A stretch of DNA of 64,000 bases from Pyrocephalus nanus (GCA_038380795.1 CM076261.1:35303866-35367865); one strand, 5' to 3'. Numbered from the stretch's first letter, positions 1 through 14,466 are shown. The notes: generated by a model from the sequence alone, not told the origin. A program made the numbers and translations.

Positions 1-2642
1 TAAAGGTAATACTTCAGTTCTTCTGGATGCTGATGTCTTAATGGCTTAAAATAACATTTGAATTATCCTGCTACTATGGTAAGAAAATTATTGTGACTGA
101 CAGGGGAAGTATGAGAATTATCCTCCCTCAGGCTATTTGAGAGAATAAATGGTTTCTAACTCTGCCATGATGGACCTCTTCTGGATTGGCCTGAGGAGGA
201 AGGGCTGTATCTGAGCTTTGGTTTCAGGACAGGCACAGGACCTAGTGCCACATCTGTGGTATACTTATAGACATGTAGCCATGCTCCACAGTAGGCATCT
301 GTTTTGCTCAGTAACCACTCAGCAGAAATCTAAAGCTGACCTCTACTGCTGAGGGCTGCTCCTTCCCTCTCCCTCTGAACAGCAAAGAAAGAAGAGAGAC
401 TTAATTATTGATCTTATTTCTGAATATGTATGAAGTTTATGTAGGGAACAACCAAAAGAACAGGTAAGATTTGCAAACATTTTCAAAGACACAAGAAAAC
501 AACTTCTCCTGTAGTTCGAAACAGCCCAGAGTCTGTGGGCCTGATTGTTTTGTTTTTTCTTCTTTCCTCATGGAAAAAATGAGAAGAGTGGGAAAAGAGC
601 AATATGTTCAGCCTGTATCTTCTTGCATATTGTTCTTGTAAACCAATCAAATAAAAAATCTCCCTGCTATATCCTCAAGGACTCAAGCCAACAGAAAAAC
701 CTCTCAGTGGTAACATTAGTAAAGTTCTTTGACTCGTCTCTTGCCTAGAAGAATTTGCACACAACAGAAAGAGGAGGGAATTGATATTCACAGTGTCTCA
801 TTGCTGAAACACTTATGAGGTTTGACAGTACGAAACCTTTGTTCTGGAGAAACAAAAACAGAACCAGTCAGGAAGGATATGAGCTTAGCCAGGCAGATGA
901 ACCATATGTAAATTCTGGCTAGCAGTCTGGGTCATCCCAGCTGTGCAAATTGAGGGACAAGTTTGTACTGGTTCCTGCCACTGTGCTGTTTCAGATCCTG
1001 ATTTGATAAGCCTCCTCTCATGAGGGAGAAATGTTTAATTTTAGTTACATTTTATGAGTCTTTAGCATTCTGCTTATGTTAATCATATGGGAGTGAGCAA
1101 CTAGTTGTCTCTTGGCTGTATTCCCCAAGTTTTCCTCCATGTAATTGTTTTTATATTGTTTTAAATTGTTTAAATTGGGGTTATATTTTATCAAAATCTA
1201 GATTGGAAGTAAGAGGTGTTAGGAGAGATGAGAATATAAAAAGTCACATCCCAAAGGAAGGAAATGCTGTCGCTAGAGAGGGAAAAGGCACCAGATGTTT
1301 TTATTTGAGAGAAATAAAAAAAAAAAAGCAGCTTGCAATGTATGACCCAGCAGAAATGAAGAAAAGGTGATAAAAAATACTGTTTGGATGTCATGCAAAA
1401 TTCTCTTTTAATTTTTTTTTATTTAGGTGGTAGATTTTTGTATTATTTGGGTCTTCATAGCAATATAGCTATCTGTTTACCTCACTGCTTATTTTCATCT
1501 GAATTATACACAGCCAAATGTTTGCATTGCTGATGATAGTCTTCTATTTCTACAGTGAAATTGTGTCACTTCAGAACTATTACTCAAAGATTCCTGTTTG
1601 TCCTCTCTGACTTCAGAATAAAATCTTTGTTCTAAAACATGTTTTCTATGGGAGGTTTATTAATTTTGCATTGAAAGTTATGTTCCTGTTGGTTACACTG
1701 GTAAGGAATTATGGAGTTGATCACAAAATAGGTGAAGGGATAGACCCGATTCCCTTAGCTTTCAGTTTTATTGTTTCTAGGCCAATATTGACAACAAACC
1801 GTGATCCTCCAATAGGCATAGTCTTTCTTTCCTTTGGTAAATACTGTCTGGAACAGAAAAAATCCAGGACACACCACATATGACACACCATACGATGACT
1901 GTTCTGAAAATGCTTGCATATTTTTCATAAACATGGAGCGCAAATCACCCTCATGTCTAAAACCTATTAAAAAGTTGGTCTATGCTATAGAGAAAATGGA
2001 CAGATGCATGAAAAAGCAGAAGTAGGAGGATACTGTCTGAGAATGTGAGTGGAAAAATTTTCCCTATACTGTCAAAGAATTAAGTCAGTTTCTCTCTATA
2101 TGGGTAGGCATGTGTGCATTTGTACAGACAATTTTTATGTAAAATTATGAAATGTTAGCCCATTAAACTTTTGCAGTACTTCTTAAGTCAGTTTGAAATG
2201 CAGAATTTCTTCTCTAGGTAAACAACAGTCTTACTAGAACAGATGCAAAAAATAGTAAACAAATCATGCAAGGGATTTTTAAATGAGCAAATCATTGCTC
2301 CTTTGTTTCATGCATTTCTTGATTTAGCACCATATAATAGTCACACATGCATTTTTAGTTGAAGTCCTTTAGCAAGTGCAACATTGATGCAATAGATGTC
2401 CAAAAGAAAAATGAACACCAAGAGCAAAATTGCCTGTCCTTACTCTGGTTTTTCAGAAGACTCAGGGGATTAGCCACTAACATGGACTGCAGATGGCCAT
2501 TTTGGGATGAAGCAGGGCAGTGGTGTGCCTTTATTCATGCTGGTATACAAGCTTTTGATTCATAACTAACCACAACATCTCATAAAGGCTGAAGGGAATG
2601 AATTAACAGAAGAAAGAAAGGGAGCTTTAAACATTCTCATGC

Positions 2643-2663
2643 TTTTTTTTTTTTTTTTTTTTT
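2643..2663. repeat. T21 tract
   Basis: A run of 21 T in otherwise ordinary AT-rich DNA. No adjacent retrocopy is recognisable. Confidence 0.9.
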
Positions 2664-4456
2664 CCCCTGCTTTGGAGACAGTTTTGTGCAAGTTTAGAGT
2701 TGATTCTATTTTCAATGTCTTCTTAAAGTGTTTTGATTCCAACTAAGCATTTTTCATAATGTCATTCCAAACAACGTTATTATTCAGATGACTCTCTCAT
2801 GCATGAACAAAGTAGTTCAAATGGCTTGTAAATATATTAGCAGGGCAAATATGTATTAACTTGCTGCCTTAGGTTATGAGGCTTCTTTTAAAGGAAGATA
2901 ATATTTGTGTAGAGTGAATAGCTTTATTGAATTATAACATATAATGCAACATTACATGCTGTCAATAAATGACATTGTGTTTCTGTAATGGTTGTATTTG
3001 AGGAGAGACACCATAATCACAGAAAAGCAGCTACTTAGAGTAGAAGTTCTGGAAACTTTATCAAATCTGTCTTTTTTTTTTTTATTATTCCACCCCCAGA
3101 GTGATGACTGAAAACAGAACTCCTTTTTACCAACACCATTTTATTCTAGTAACCTGGTTTTCAGTAAATTTAGGTGCAAAATCTAAGAAATGTTTTATTC
3201 TCTTGTACACTAAAACTGATGTTAAACCCCTCAAGATCTGAAATAAACTTTGCAATTTTTTGTTTTAGTCGTTAGTCAGTAGCTGTAGCTGGACAGTAAT
3301 GATTAAGCAATTGCATTGTGAACATTCCCAGATTCAAATGGAGGGAAGAACTGTGCACACAGACTAATTAACATGAGAAGCAAGAGACATAACTAGCAAA
3401 TAGGAGTTTGAGTACTAATTAATAAATAATTGCATAATATCATAATCTGTAAAGCTGTAATGCTGATGCTTTAGTTTGTAAAATGTATAAATAGTGTAAA
3501 GTTTTGATGATCATGGAGCCAGCCTTTCATAGGTTACCATCCAGCTCCCTACTTTGCACAAACTAGAATAAAAAATTGAAATATCTCGCCTCAGTGTGTT
3601 CACTGGTGTTACACACCAGGTAACAAGTCCAGGACAGCAAAAAGTTAAACTCAATGGCTCTTCATCCATTATTTGTTACTGAAGAACACATAGAAGTTAG
3701 AATTTCCATTCAGTTCAGACTTTTCATACGAACAGTCTTCGTTGCCAGTTTACAATATTAACTTCACAAATTTCAACTTTTGCATCCAGATGCTTACAAG
3801 ATGAAAATGAAAAGACTGCAATTTGCACAATTTTTTTGGCCAAAACTAATGATGCTTTAAAAATATAAATTTACAACTACATTTCTTCACTGTACCAATC
3901 ACTTCAGAAAACTCAGATCTACAGTGGTGAGCAGAACTAACTAGTCTTTCTGGATACAGTGATAAAATTGATGATCTCATTCTAACTATTCCATATCACA
4001 TACACTTATTTAAAAGGGAAAAAGCAAAACAAACATTCATGACGTATTTTGAGATCTGTTGAGGATGTTACCATTTGATTTCACAGGTTCAACAGGATAT
4101 ATATATTAGATAAACAGGCCAACAGTGACTTTTCCACATATGGCACTTTTGACAGTACTGCAATGCTGCAGGGTTGGCAGATGGAGCAATTATATATTTT
4201 CTAGCAAGGAAGTAACCTTTAAAGTAAGACTCTAATGTAACATAAGAGATGGTATGATTTAAGAAATGTCTGCTTGAGTTCTCACTAGGTAATAACTTTC
4301 AGTATTTTATCTGTTGGACTATTGAGATTACTTTCCTCTAATTAATAGATCTATAAAGCAGTCCTCTTGCATTCCACTACTACATATGTGAATATATCCG
4401 AGTTGAGTTGTTTGATGAACAACAAATTAAGTTGGTTTGGTTTGTGGTGGTGTTGT

Positions 4457-4465
4457 GTTTTTTTT

Positions 4466-4504
<39 letters not shown>

Positions 4505-4564
4505 TTTTTTTTTTTTTTTTTTGTTTGTTTGTTTTTTGGTTTTTGTTTTTTGTTTTTTTTTTTT
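4457..4564. repeat. Long T-rich tract
   Basis: About 108 bases of T with scattered G. Lysine- or phenylalanine-rich frames across it are artefacts. On the minus strand it would be a poly(A), but no retrocopy or polyadenylation signal is visible beside it. Confidence 0.95.
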
Positions 4565-6100
4565 AATTGAGACATTATATGGCTTCATTTTGCCACTGAG
4601 AAATCAGAAAATCCCTAAAAATTAAGTTGATGTGCTGTTTTTGATTTGTTTCTTTTGTTCTCTTTGTATAATTTTTGGTTTAAGTACATTCTCATAAATG
4701 GTAAAAGCATGCATAATTTAAAGAATATATTCAAATCAAAGCTATGTTGAACAATCCTCTCTATTATGGATCTGTGTTTTCATATTCTAGCCTGTACCTT
4801 CCAGAATTTTTTCACCAAGAGTTTCGTTTACTGAGATGTTTTTAAAAATACACTGGAGCTTTGTCCTTCATTGAATGTACCTCAGCCTTCAACCTGATAG
4901 CTTGTGTTTCTCAGTTTAATGATGTGGTCCAACCAGACAAAAACAAAGAAAAGAATGCTACTGTGAATTTATGAATGTGAATTGATCTTTATGCAACATC
5001 TTACCTTTTCATTTAACTTGTAGTTACAAGGATACTACAAATAAAGTAGTTGGTGGATTTATATTCAAGTTATGTCTCATGGCTTGTTTGGTCATGACAT
5101 ACAAGTATCTGCAGCTAACCTCGGATATGCTACTATTAAAAATTAGCTAATGCATAAATAAATGTTCTTGGACAATATACTTAACTCAAAAAAAAGAAGA
5201 TGCAAGTTATTTAGAATCAGGCATTCATATTTTTTTCCTGACCATTATGTATAGTAGACCTCTGCTAGCAAGAGACTAGTATTATGGCTTCTTGAAACTC
5301 ACTGTTAGTTTAATATATCTATTAACAGCCGGTGTAGCAATTCACCGGCATGAAAACAGCAATAAGGTTTTAATAAGAACTTTACATAACATAGTGTACA
5401 TAATAAATCTTTTTCATGTCAAATTCAGAATTTAAAAATGTGGTGGTAAAAATGCAGGATTCCTTCTACTACATATCAGGAAGAAACCAGGCAAAATATC
5501 ACTCTTAATGAGGAGTCATAGCTTCCTTTATCCTGTGTTGGTAGTTATATATCTTTACCCTCGGATTTATTCTGAATACAGTCAGTGATACACCACAGAA
5601 ATTATTATTCTTTGACTTTTTTTTTTTAGTTTTCACTCTTAAATTACGTGGATTAGAAGTGCTGACAAATGAGAATGTAATGAAAACGAATGTATATAAT
5701 GTCAGTGATTATATCTGCTTCCATTACTCCTCTTATTCTCCCTCTCTATTTGTCTTGTCTATATGAATCAGTGGAGAGAGGGAAGACGGGTTTTTCTTCT
5801 CTGAGGACAGTTGTCAACTTTATATTCTGCCCTTAGTTTTAAAGACATGAGGTGGCGCCATCTGTGTTGCTTCATGTAGAGGCCAAATCTCTGTTGGTAA
5901 GAAGAATGAGGTTTATCTCTCTGCAAGAGCTAGAGGCATAAGGGTCTGTAGCAGTCTACTGTGGGACTTGAAGAGTAAGTGTTGGAAACCTCCTAGTCTC
6001 TTTTCCAAAATATTCAGTTCTCAACCTGATTTTCCTGATTATTATCACGTCCCTTGTTTAAGCATCAGACTGTACAATTGAATGATTCTTTTGCTTTTTT

Positions 6101-6120
6101 AACAATTTTTAACAATTTTT
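6101..6120. repeat. 10-bp tandem duplication
   Basis: AACAATTTTT occurs twice, perfectly in tandem. Confidence 0.95.
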
Positions 6121-6263
6121 TTTCTTTCTCTATTTCCTCTTTTTCCTCTTTTTCTACCTCAATATGAACAGAATAGTAGAGACTAGGAAATTTCTGCCGT
6201 GAGGCATATAAACTGAGTAGTTATGATTATTTTTGTTATTAACTTCCAATAAACTATTTAATA

Positions 6264-6650
6264 AAATCACAGAATTGTTCAGGTTTAAAGGGATCTCTTG
6301 AGATCATCTAGTCCAGCATTTTCGTACCTGAGGAGAATCAGCTACAGCAGATTGTTAGAGACTGTGTTTAGTTGGGTTTTGAATATCTCCAACAATGGAG
6401 ACTCCACAACCTCTCCAGTGTCCTGTTCTATAGTTTGACCACCCTCACAGTAAAAAAAAAAGCAGGCAGATGGAATTTCATGTTCTTCAGTTCATGCTCA
6501 TTGACTCTTGTCCTGTCATTGGATATAACTGCAAAAAGTCCATCTCTCTCATCTTCATCCTATCCCGCCATGTATTTATAGACATCAATACAATCCTGAC
6601 AAGACCTTCTTTACCAGCCTGAACAGTCCCAGTTATCTGTGCCCTTTACT
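6264..6650 (-). mobile_element. CR1 3' end (minus strand)
   Basis: It begins AAAATCACAGAATTGTTCAG, the inverted CR1 tail. The 3' UTR phrases GGGATCTCTTGAGATCATCT, GGGTTTTGAATATCTCCAAC and GGAGACTCCACAACCTCTCC follow, and near 6,620 CCAGCCTGAACAGTCCCAG, the C-terminal ORF2 region. It is a 5'-truncated copy of some 390 bases and clearly diverged, with an A-run at 6,452-6,462. The 69-codon + frame here is only a shadow. Confidence 0.85.
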
Positions 6651-8390
6651 GTGCAAAGATACAAGAAAATGCAAAGCTGACTCCTCTGAACTGGATAGGT
6701 TTAAATGTCACTGAAGCAAACACTTATAACTATGACAATAACTATTCAACTGGAGCAATTTGCAGTGTTGAATAATTTATTTTAAATCAATGAATTTGTC
6801 CTGGAAAGGGACTTGGCTACTCATAAGATACATGGAACAATGAAGATCTTAATTTCAACATGTTTAACATTTAATGCCTTGCTGAAGTAAAATTTTCCAT
6901 AGCTGTTGAAACCTGGCTTTTCAAAATTTGGCCACTTGCACTTTCTAAGTGTGACTATGAAAAAATACATAAAAAAAATTATAGAAAAAAAAATTGAAAC
7001 CTCAAACCAATCAACACTGACACAAATTTGACACTCACTTTATTTCTTCTCTTCCCATTCTCCTCTGAATTCTCATTTTGTTCTTCTCCTATGTGTTGTA
7101 CTAATACTACTTAACCCATGCCAAAGAGGTACATTTGATTTGATATTTATAAGACTGTCATGGGAAATGTATTTCACCATTCTTTTAAAAAATAATAAGA
7201 AAATTTAACAATAATAACCTTTGATATCACTTTGATATGTCTGTGATGCGTCTTGACATCAGAAGCAGCACTTCCACGTTGTGTGTCCAAAAATATGTCT
7301 GTCCAGAACAGAAGATCCCATAGGCCATAGATGATCAGTGTGTGAGAGAACACATCAGATACTTTGAATCCTTGATAAATTAAGTAGTAAAATGATCCCA
7401 TGGAGTAGACCTACCAACAGATGCTTTTTTCCTCTTTTCAGAATTATTAATTAGTAAAGTGAAAATGAAATAGTTTTCTAAGAAGATTAGTTTATGGGTG
7501 TGGTATGCACTTTATAGCTGAAAGCTGTACATGCTTGTTGGAGTTTACAGCTCTTAAAAAGCACTACTAGTGCTTCCACATGATTTTGTTAATTTTAAAT
7601 TACATTAGTCTCTATAAGAATTATACTTGTTTGTATTATTTTATTTCAAAGAGATGGAGGAAAGTACATACATTTAAATCAGAACCTTGTCTTTTTTTAA
7701 GTCATTGCTCCTTGAATAAATATTCTCTGCTTTAATAGCATAGTTATATATTTCCATGAGAGTGATAAAATTACATCAGTTTAGCTCACACACCTCCTGT
7801 GTTATCAGAAGTTTCTGTGAGACACTTACCTTTTTAACTGCTTCCAAAAATGACAGAGTACCATATAAAAGGCTTGTCTTAGGAAACCATAACTACAGAG
7901 TGGTTGAAATAAATTCAGACAGGTTAAGTATTACATACATTTTCTTGGAAGATGGCAGCAGTAAGAAAGAACTTGCTTTCTACTCTTTCGGGTTTTGTTG
8001 TTGCTTCCCTATTAGAAGCAAGCTTAAAGAAGCAGAAAATGTTATTTTATAGGTATCATATAAATAGAGAGCTCATCTGTTAAGTCAGAAAAGCCCTTAT
8101 TAGTGTGGCGGCTCCATAGCCTGGGTGCATACATATGCCATATCATATGACAGGGCACTGCTTGCTGTACAGCCTTCAGACATATGTCATTTCGTATAAC
8201 CAAACACATAGGGCTAGTTCAAACAATGCCTTCTGACAATAGGTATGTATTCAGGGAAATAGCTATTATCATAGTGCACAAATACTGTTATATTTGTGAC
8301 TGGTGTCGACAAGGAGAGAACTTTTTTGCCTGTAGTATTTCCATAGCTCCTTTAAAAAATGTCATATTTTTACCTCTGATTGTTGAGAAG

Positions 8391-8427
8391 TGTTAGGATA
8401 TGTTAGGATGTCTTAGGATATGTTATG
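8391..8427. repeat. 10-bp tandem repeat, about 3.5 units
   Basis: Units TGTTAGGATA, TGTTAGGATG, TCTTAGGATA and a partial TGTTATG. It is similar to but not telomeric sequence. Confidence 0.85.
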
Positions 8428-10090
8428 CCTTCAGAGATGCAGTAACTTTCCAACTTGAAGTACTGGGTGGTGGGGCATGGGTGGTAGAGCGGAAGAGGTA
8501 CTACAAATGATTTTATGGTTTCCCATTTCAATTCAATAAGAACAAACACCTGAACAGTTGTTTGTGGTTTTTTTGACTCTCAAGCAACATGAGGTTTAAA
8601 TCTTGTTAATTAAGTTCTATTGGATACATATATGCATTATATTCCTTTCTTCAATTATGTTGGTATTACAGCCATGATAAACTGATGCAATGTTTTTGTT
8701 TTTAACTGTGTTTTTACCCTGAAGCTTCTTGTTCACACAGAGTGGTACACTGTTAACTGTATTGATAACTGTCCTTTACTGTCAGTTTGACTGTTGTTGG
8801 TTTTGTTCGTTTGTTTTAGGGATTTTTGTACAGTTGTGTTTTTTTTTCTCAGCATGCTACTACTGTTTTATGATATGAAAAAAGGGAATTTTCCTTTTAC
8901 TGTCATTGTCTTGAACAAGAAAAAAAGAATCAATTATTTTGTTTGGGGCTCTTTTGCATGAGAGAACTATGAATCTTGTGTGCTGTTTCTTTCTTATTTT
9001 AGCCACAGATATCAGTCTTACTTTCTTGAATTTTAAGGGATTTATTTCTTATCTCTTTCAAATTTTTGAAACACAAACTTTAGCCCCTTATTTCTCTACC
9101 TGGATGGTAAAAAGAAAAGTTTATTTACCTTTCTTTTTTATGGAGGTTTATGGAAAGATTTTGTGAGCTGCTATGTAGATATGTGTAAATTAAATTTAAG
9201 TAAAACAAGTTTGAAGAGATATTTGGACTGAAGAATTAACACACACTTTAATATATTTTCTATTCTCCTAAATTGAATTTATTATTGCTAATAATAAAAA
9301 AGTTTTAAATATAAATTTAATTGCTCTTTATTTCCCTTTTGTAATCAACATATTTTTATCTACGATAAATTTTACCTATGATAAATTTTCCTTATAAAAT
9401 CATTATCAGTTTCTCCTATCTGCTTTTAAAAAACAGTGACAGAAAAGAAATATTGTGAATGTAATTAGAATATGAAAAAAAAAGAAGAAACTGTGGTACA
9501 TAGATGTTGTTACTCCTAACCTGTGAGAGTGATATAGCTATTTGAGGGAATGTAACTAAAACTGAAACTACGAAGCAACATAAAATAAACAGTTTGGTGA
9601 ATAAGACAGTAATATATAGGAAATTACAATACAAGTCTATACGAAATGGAAAAAAAAAAAAGAATAAACACTGTCCTAAATTCTGTCTTAAGTTAGACAT
9701 GAAACATTAATTTCTGTATCATTAGCCTAAAAATGACAAATCCACAGAAAATTAACCTTTTTTTTTTTTTTTTCACAACTCATATTCCTTTGGTATTTAT
9801 AAACCTTTATTGGTATTTGAACAACTGAGAAGAACATTTCTATATATGACAAAACGTTAAACCTGTTCTCATTTAAATATATTTATGCAGGCAAAGATAA
9901 TAAAAATTAAGGTGTGTTTTTTTTTTTTTTTTTAATTCCAGCAGATTTTAACATTTTTGCTTGTGTCCTAACAAAGCAACTATCCAGGTAAACAGATATT
10001 GATATTTAAGTAATGAAATCCTGTTGAAATATTATGTAGGAACAACATAAGAAACAACAAGGAAAATTTCCCATGTGTATTGAGAAACTG

Positions 10091-10120
10091 ATAATGACTA
10101 ATTAAATAATGACTAATTAA
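10091..10120. repeat. 15-bp tandem duplication
   Basis: ATAATGACTAATTAA is present twice in perfect tandem. Confidence 0.95.
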
Positions 10121-10559
10121 TTAAACAATTGTGATGAAGTGAAATTATTAAAACTAATAAAATGTTAACCTTGATATTTTTAGATTTAAGTTTGTGTGCT
10201 CACAGAGGATTATAATTAAAGGACCTTTCATTTAGGGGACTTTATGAGGATCGGTACACACAATTTTTTCTGTAAGTGCAATGCTCAGGTTTTAGTTAGT
10301 TACTGTAGCTATTTAATCAAAGTATCTTTTAAAGCATTATCAGTAAAAACAAAGTAGGTACACATGTACTCGAAAGAACTGTCATTCTTTAAATGAGTTA
10401 GGGTGGTATTTTTCTGGTTGACATCAGTTTGCTGCAATTCCTTTATGCTCATGGAGCTGAATGTCTTCATTCCCAATTAGAACTTGACAAAAACAAAGAA
10501 AAAAATCTTTTTTTTGTTTATCAATTACAAATATATCCAAACTATCCTCACTCTTGGCC

Positions 10560-10620
10560 TTTTTTTTTGTTTGTTTTGGTTTTTGTTTTGTTTTGTTTTG
10601 TTTTGTTATTATTGTTTTGG
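10560..10620. repeat. TTTTG simple repeat
   Basis: T-rich tract with at least four clean TTTTG units. The hydrophobic frames across it are artefacts. Confidence 0.9.
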
Positions 10621-13600
10621 TAATTCGGTTGTTTGTCTTTTCCTTTCAAAACATGTTAATTTTTTACTGAACTTGACTTCTCTTTTCATGCAATGAATCA
10701 CTTCTTCAGGCCACTTAAAAACACAGCCTCAAAACAGAAATATTAAAACAATTTTATCTTACAAACACACTGTCAAAAGGATGAATGTGATAACTCTGAT
10801 CGCTTTGCATTACTTTGTATGGCTTTGGTATCTGGTACTGGTTTTTGGGAATAGAAGGAGAAAGGGGAATATATTCTGTGTAACAATAGACAAACTCTTT
10901 ACTGTAACAGGTATAAAAGTTTGGGTTCATTCTATTGTTCTGCAAAGATTCAAATCATGTCACAGGAACCTCACCTTATAAAATAATTTTAGAAGAAAAC
11001 AGTGTAAGCTACATTTCAATAAGAAAGATGGGGAAAGACAATGTAATACAGAGATAATTAGGTGAGTATATGGACTTCCAATATTTTGATACACAAATCT
11101 GCATGGGAAAAATCTTGGAAATGTTAAACTTTAATAATATGTTATTTTTTTCACAATCATTTTCCACAATTTATGCAATTTCCTTACCATCAATGAAACT
11201 CAAATATATTTAATCTCATTTTAGACTTTCAGGTGTTTTTTCACTGGATTTAACTCGAATTCTGTTATTGTCAGAAGAGGGGGTGACACGGTTCATCTGG
11301 TTAGAAAGTTGACCTTCTTTTTCCTTACTCTTCATGTCATCAAATCTTCAGAAATTTGAAAAATCTTTGTTGCCACATAAGAAGTTAATATTTGGTTTTA
11401 TATTTATGTGTGTATTTTTCTCACAAAGTTTTAGGCAATTTGTTTTAATGATTAAGAGATGTGTCTTCAGGGGAGTATACCTGCTGCAATCAGGAAAAGC
11501 TATAAAAAATAAACTGGTGAGAACTCATAAAGGACAATTAAATTATCCAGTGATGGAGTTTTGAAGATGAAACTGTATTTTAAAGAACATCAGAGATGCA
11601 TTATAATCAATGAAGGTTATAAGTGTAAATATTTCCTCTTGATTCTATAATACCTTAATGTTATTTTCATAACTTTTAAATGAAAAAAAAACAACAAGCC
11701 ACTTTTGTTTTAATGGCATGGCTTGTTGTTTGTAAGTAAAATACTCATTTGAGGAAACTTTATCCTTTCATTATAGAGGAAAATCAAGAATCATTTGCCA
11801 ATTATAAAATGTAGATGCCAGACTTACCACTATCTAACTTAAATTATGGTTTTCTGTAAACACCTCCTCTAGCACCAGAACAAGCAAACTTTGAAAATGA
11901 GAGTCCGGAAACATCCGTGGGGGCAGATGTACAATCTAATTACCCATGATTAACCTGAGATACTGCTAATATTAAGCTTCAATTCACAGAAATGCAAGTG
12001 AAGTAAACAGCTTTTCTCTACCGATGAGCTAGAATTAAAGCACTGGCTACCTTCTGCTCTGTGGCTTGCAGGTGTTTCTACAATACGCTGGTACATAAAT
12101 ACCTGTGTTGCCATGTCTGTGCCAGTGAAAGCAAGGGCGAAGTATGATGCTGAACCAGTGTCATCTACCTTTCTTATCAATGTGTGGTTGATGTCTAAAA
12201 TTTGTTTCATATTATAAACAGGAAACACAAGTACTGTACATATTTGTTGGTGAAAATCTGACTCAGATTTGCTCTGTTGCAGAGTCTTTTGAAGTGTCAG
12301 TTCATATTCTTAAACTTAATAAATTTCCCTTTTAGATTATACAAAGTCAAAAGATTATAATGGCAAAAAGAGCAAGGAGAAGGGTTTAAAAAAGTCAGTG
12401 GGAGATGAAAGGAAAGGTCGCAAAGTATGAGAGCAATCCATGGATGTTGCTGCCTTTGCTCCCAAAGCCCAGCATATCCTTCGTCCTTTTACCTGGCCAT
12501 TCTGTCAGCTTTCAAACACTTATCTGCAATATCTGAGTTGATTATTGTTACTATAACTGAGATTTTAACTTGAATTGTAAACTTGCTTTAAGTTTGAAGA
12601 GGGGTAGAAAGGTTATTAAACTCTCTTAAGGTTCTCACTATGTGGAGTGCATAGATACTAGTGAAGCAGAAGAGAAGACAATATTGTCACAAAAAAAAGG
12701 TGAGAAATATAAAATAAAATTCTTCAGAAAGGTAAGGAATGTATTAATATTTATTAGAGGAGTTACATGAAATAGATGCCTAAGAAATCAAACAGAAAAA
12801 AATTATGAAACCAGTTTGCAGAAAGAGCTAAGTGCAGGAATATAGCTTTCCTCTTAAAAAGGCAAACTATGTCATCTAAATGTTGTATTATCTGAACAGC
12901 TGAGTATTCCAAAATGCTACCAAAATTTGTGGTTAAAAAAGCTCAGACACTGAATAACTTTATGAAGATAAAGGCCATGCAATACCACATTGAGGTAATT
13001 TTATTTCAGACCATCTTCTCCTACTTCCGTATTTGGATAATCCAAAATTTAGGTACTTCTTTATAGAGCAATTTCTTTCAGATAACTGTTTAAAATATGA
13101 TTATAATGGTCATTTTCAAACAATATGAATAAATATTTACCCATCTTTCATCATATTGTCATGTAATTTTCTCTCTTTAGTGAACAGCAAAAAAATAGAA
13201 TGCTTGAGGGGAAAAAGAATACCTTTGTGTAAAAAAAAAAAAAAGATGTTTTGTTTGTGTGACATTTTATTAGAATTACGATGGGCATCAAGGTGTGATC
13301 TTCTATAGCCTGTGCAGGATGGACCAGAGAATCTGTAATTTTGTAGCTGTTTCTTAGGAGGTCTGGGTGATATTTCAGATGGTACTTACTTAGTCTGAGT
13401 GGTCTTCAGTCTCAAGGTTTGTGGGTTTCTGTTATAAACTGACTACATGTTGTCATTCAGATCTGTACCATTCAGTGCTCTGGATTTGGTAAGAATATTA
13501 CGCATACAAACATGAGATCTAAAACCTAGAGGGAAACAGTTAAGCTGAAATTAAGCTAAACTTCAGGCATAAAATATATTGCTCATTTGACATTCAATTG

Positions 13601-14434
13601 TTCTGTTCCAAAAGTAAGATGAGCAAAATGAAAATAAATTTGATAGGTCTACTCCAAATTAAACAATATTGAAAATATTAAAAATAAAATATAAGCAAGT
13701 TTCCATGGCTAAAGCTTACAGTCATTACTATCCATACTATGTTACTGTTGTTTTCCATATTTGTTAGTAAATACTATTAACAATTAAATCCAACTAAAAT
13801 CAGAATAACTTTATAACGCAAAATTATCAGAAATGGAAAACATTTATCCTGCACTAATGCTAATGCTAAATCTCTCAGTATTTTTGAGGTAGGTAGCCTG
13901 TTAGGCAACAATTTACACTTATCTATAGGACAGCAATAAACCTGAGAAATTAAGATAAAGTATTATGCCAGTAACATAATGTACAACATAGTGTGAAATT
14001 TTTTAATGAAATCATCTCAACTGAAAATACAGCTGTTCTTCATCTTCCATGATATTATTTATTCCTAATACACATAATTATTGTTATTATTTTCATGCAG
14101 ATATTAACAATACTAAATTAAATACTGAAACTTAAAATCCATTAACTAAAATAAAAGGAAGTTTTAATAAGCATTCCAAGGTAGGCAATAGAGGCTGGTA
14201 CCAGTAGTAGTTTCCCTTAACTAAATGGCTTTTTACTATTAAAAAGAATGAAAATTACCTTGAAGACAGTGTGACATAGGTTGTTCTCTTGTGAAACTTA
14301 GGACAGTGGTATCTTAAAAAGCTCAGAAATAGCATCAGTATTTCTGAAATGATACAATTTAAAGACAGGAAAGTGATCACAGTCTGAAGAGTTGAAGTAT
14401 TACAATTTTTTATGCGTGTACATCCTGTATATTT

Positions 14435-14466
14435 TGTATGTACATCTAACCCTGGATGTACATACA
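14435..14466. repeat. Perfect 12-bp inverted repeat
   Basis: TGTATGTACATC (14,435-14,446) is followed after 8 bases by its exact complement GATGTACATACA (14,455-14,466). It sits at the left edge of the short older CR1 piece. Confidence 0.9.

Larger units (their letters stand above)
1..6263. other. AT-rich DNA, no gene recognised
   Basis: Apart from the T tracts noted separately, I see no coding exon, RNA gene or transposon. Open frames of 60-75 codons here have no coding character. The 5,838-5,990 part is slightly richer in GC, with a GGCGCC site, but matches nothing I know. Confidence 0.6.
6651..14434. other. AT-rich DNA, no gene recognised
   Basis: It contains simple repeats at 8.39, 10.09 and 10.56 kb, and A/T runs at 9.76, 9.92 and 13.23 kb. 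The only stretch with some coding-like texture is 11,950-12,311 on the minus strand. No transposon tail was seen. Confidence 0.55.

Noticed and set aside
4351..4625. Lysine-rich and phenylalanine-rich frames around 4.4-4.6 kb
   Set aside because: They are translations of one long T/A tract.
7756..8052. 98-codon frame as a small gene
   Set aside because: No splice sites, start context, domain or repetitive conservation signs; chance frames of this length are expected in 64 kb.
8391..8427. Interstitial telomeric repeat
   Set aside because: The unit is TGTTAGGATA, not TTAGGG, and only about 3.5 copies exist.
9416..9700. 94-codon Phe/Leu/Ser-rich minus-strand frame
   Set aside because: It arises from A-rich runs on the + strand; no domain.
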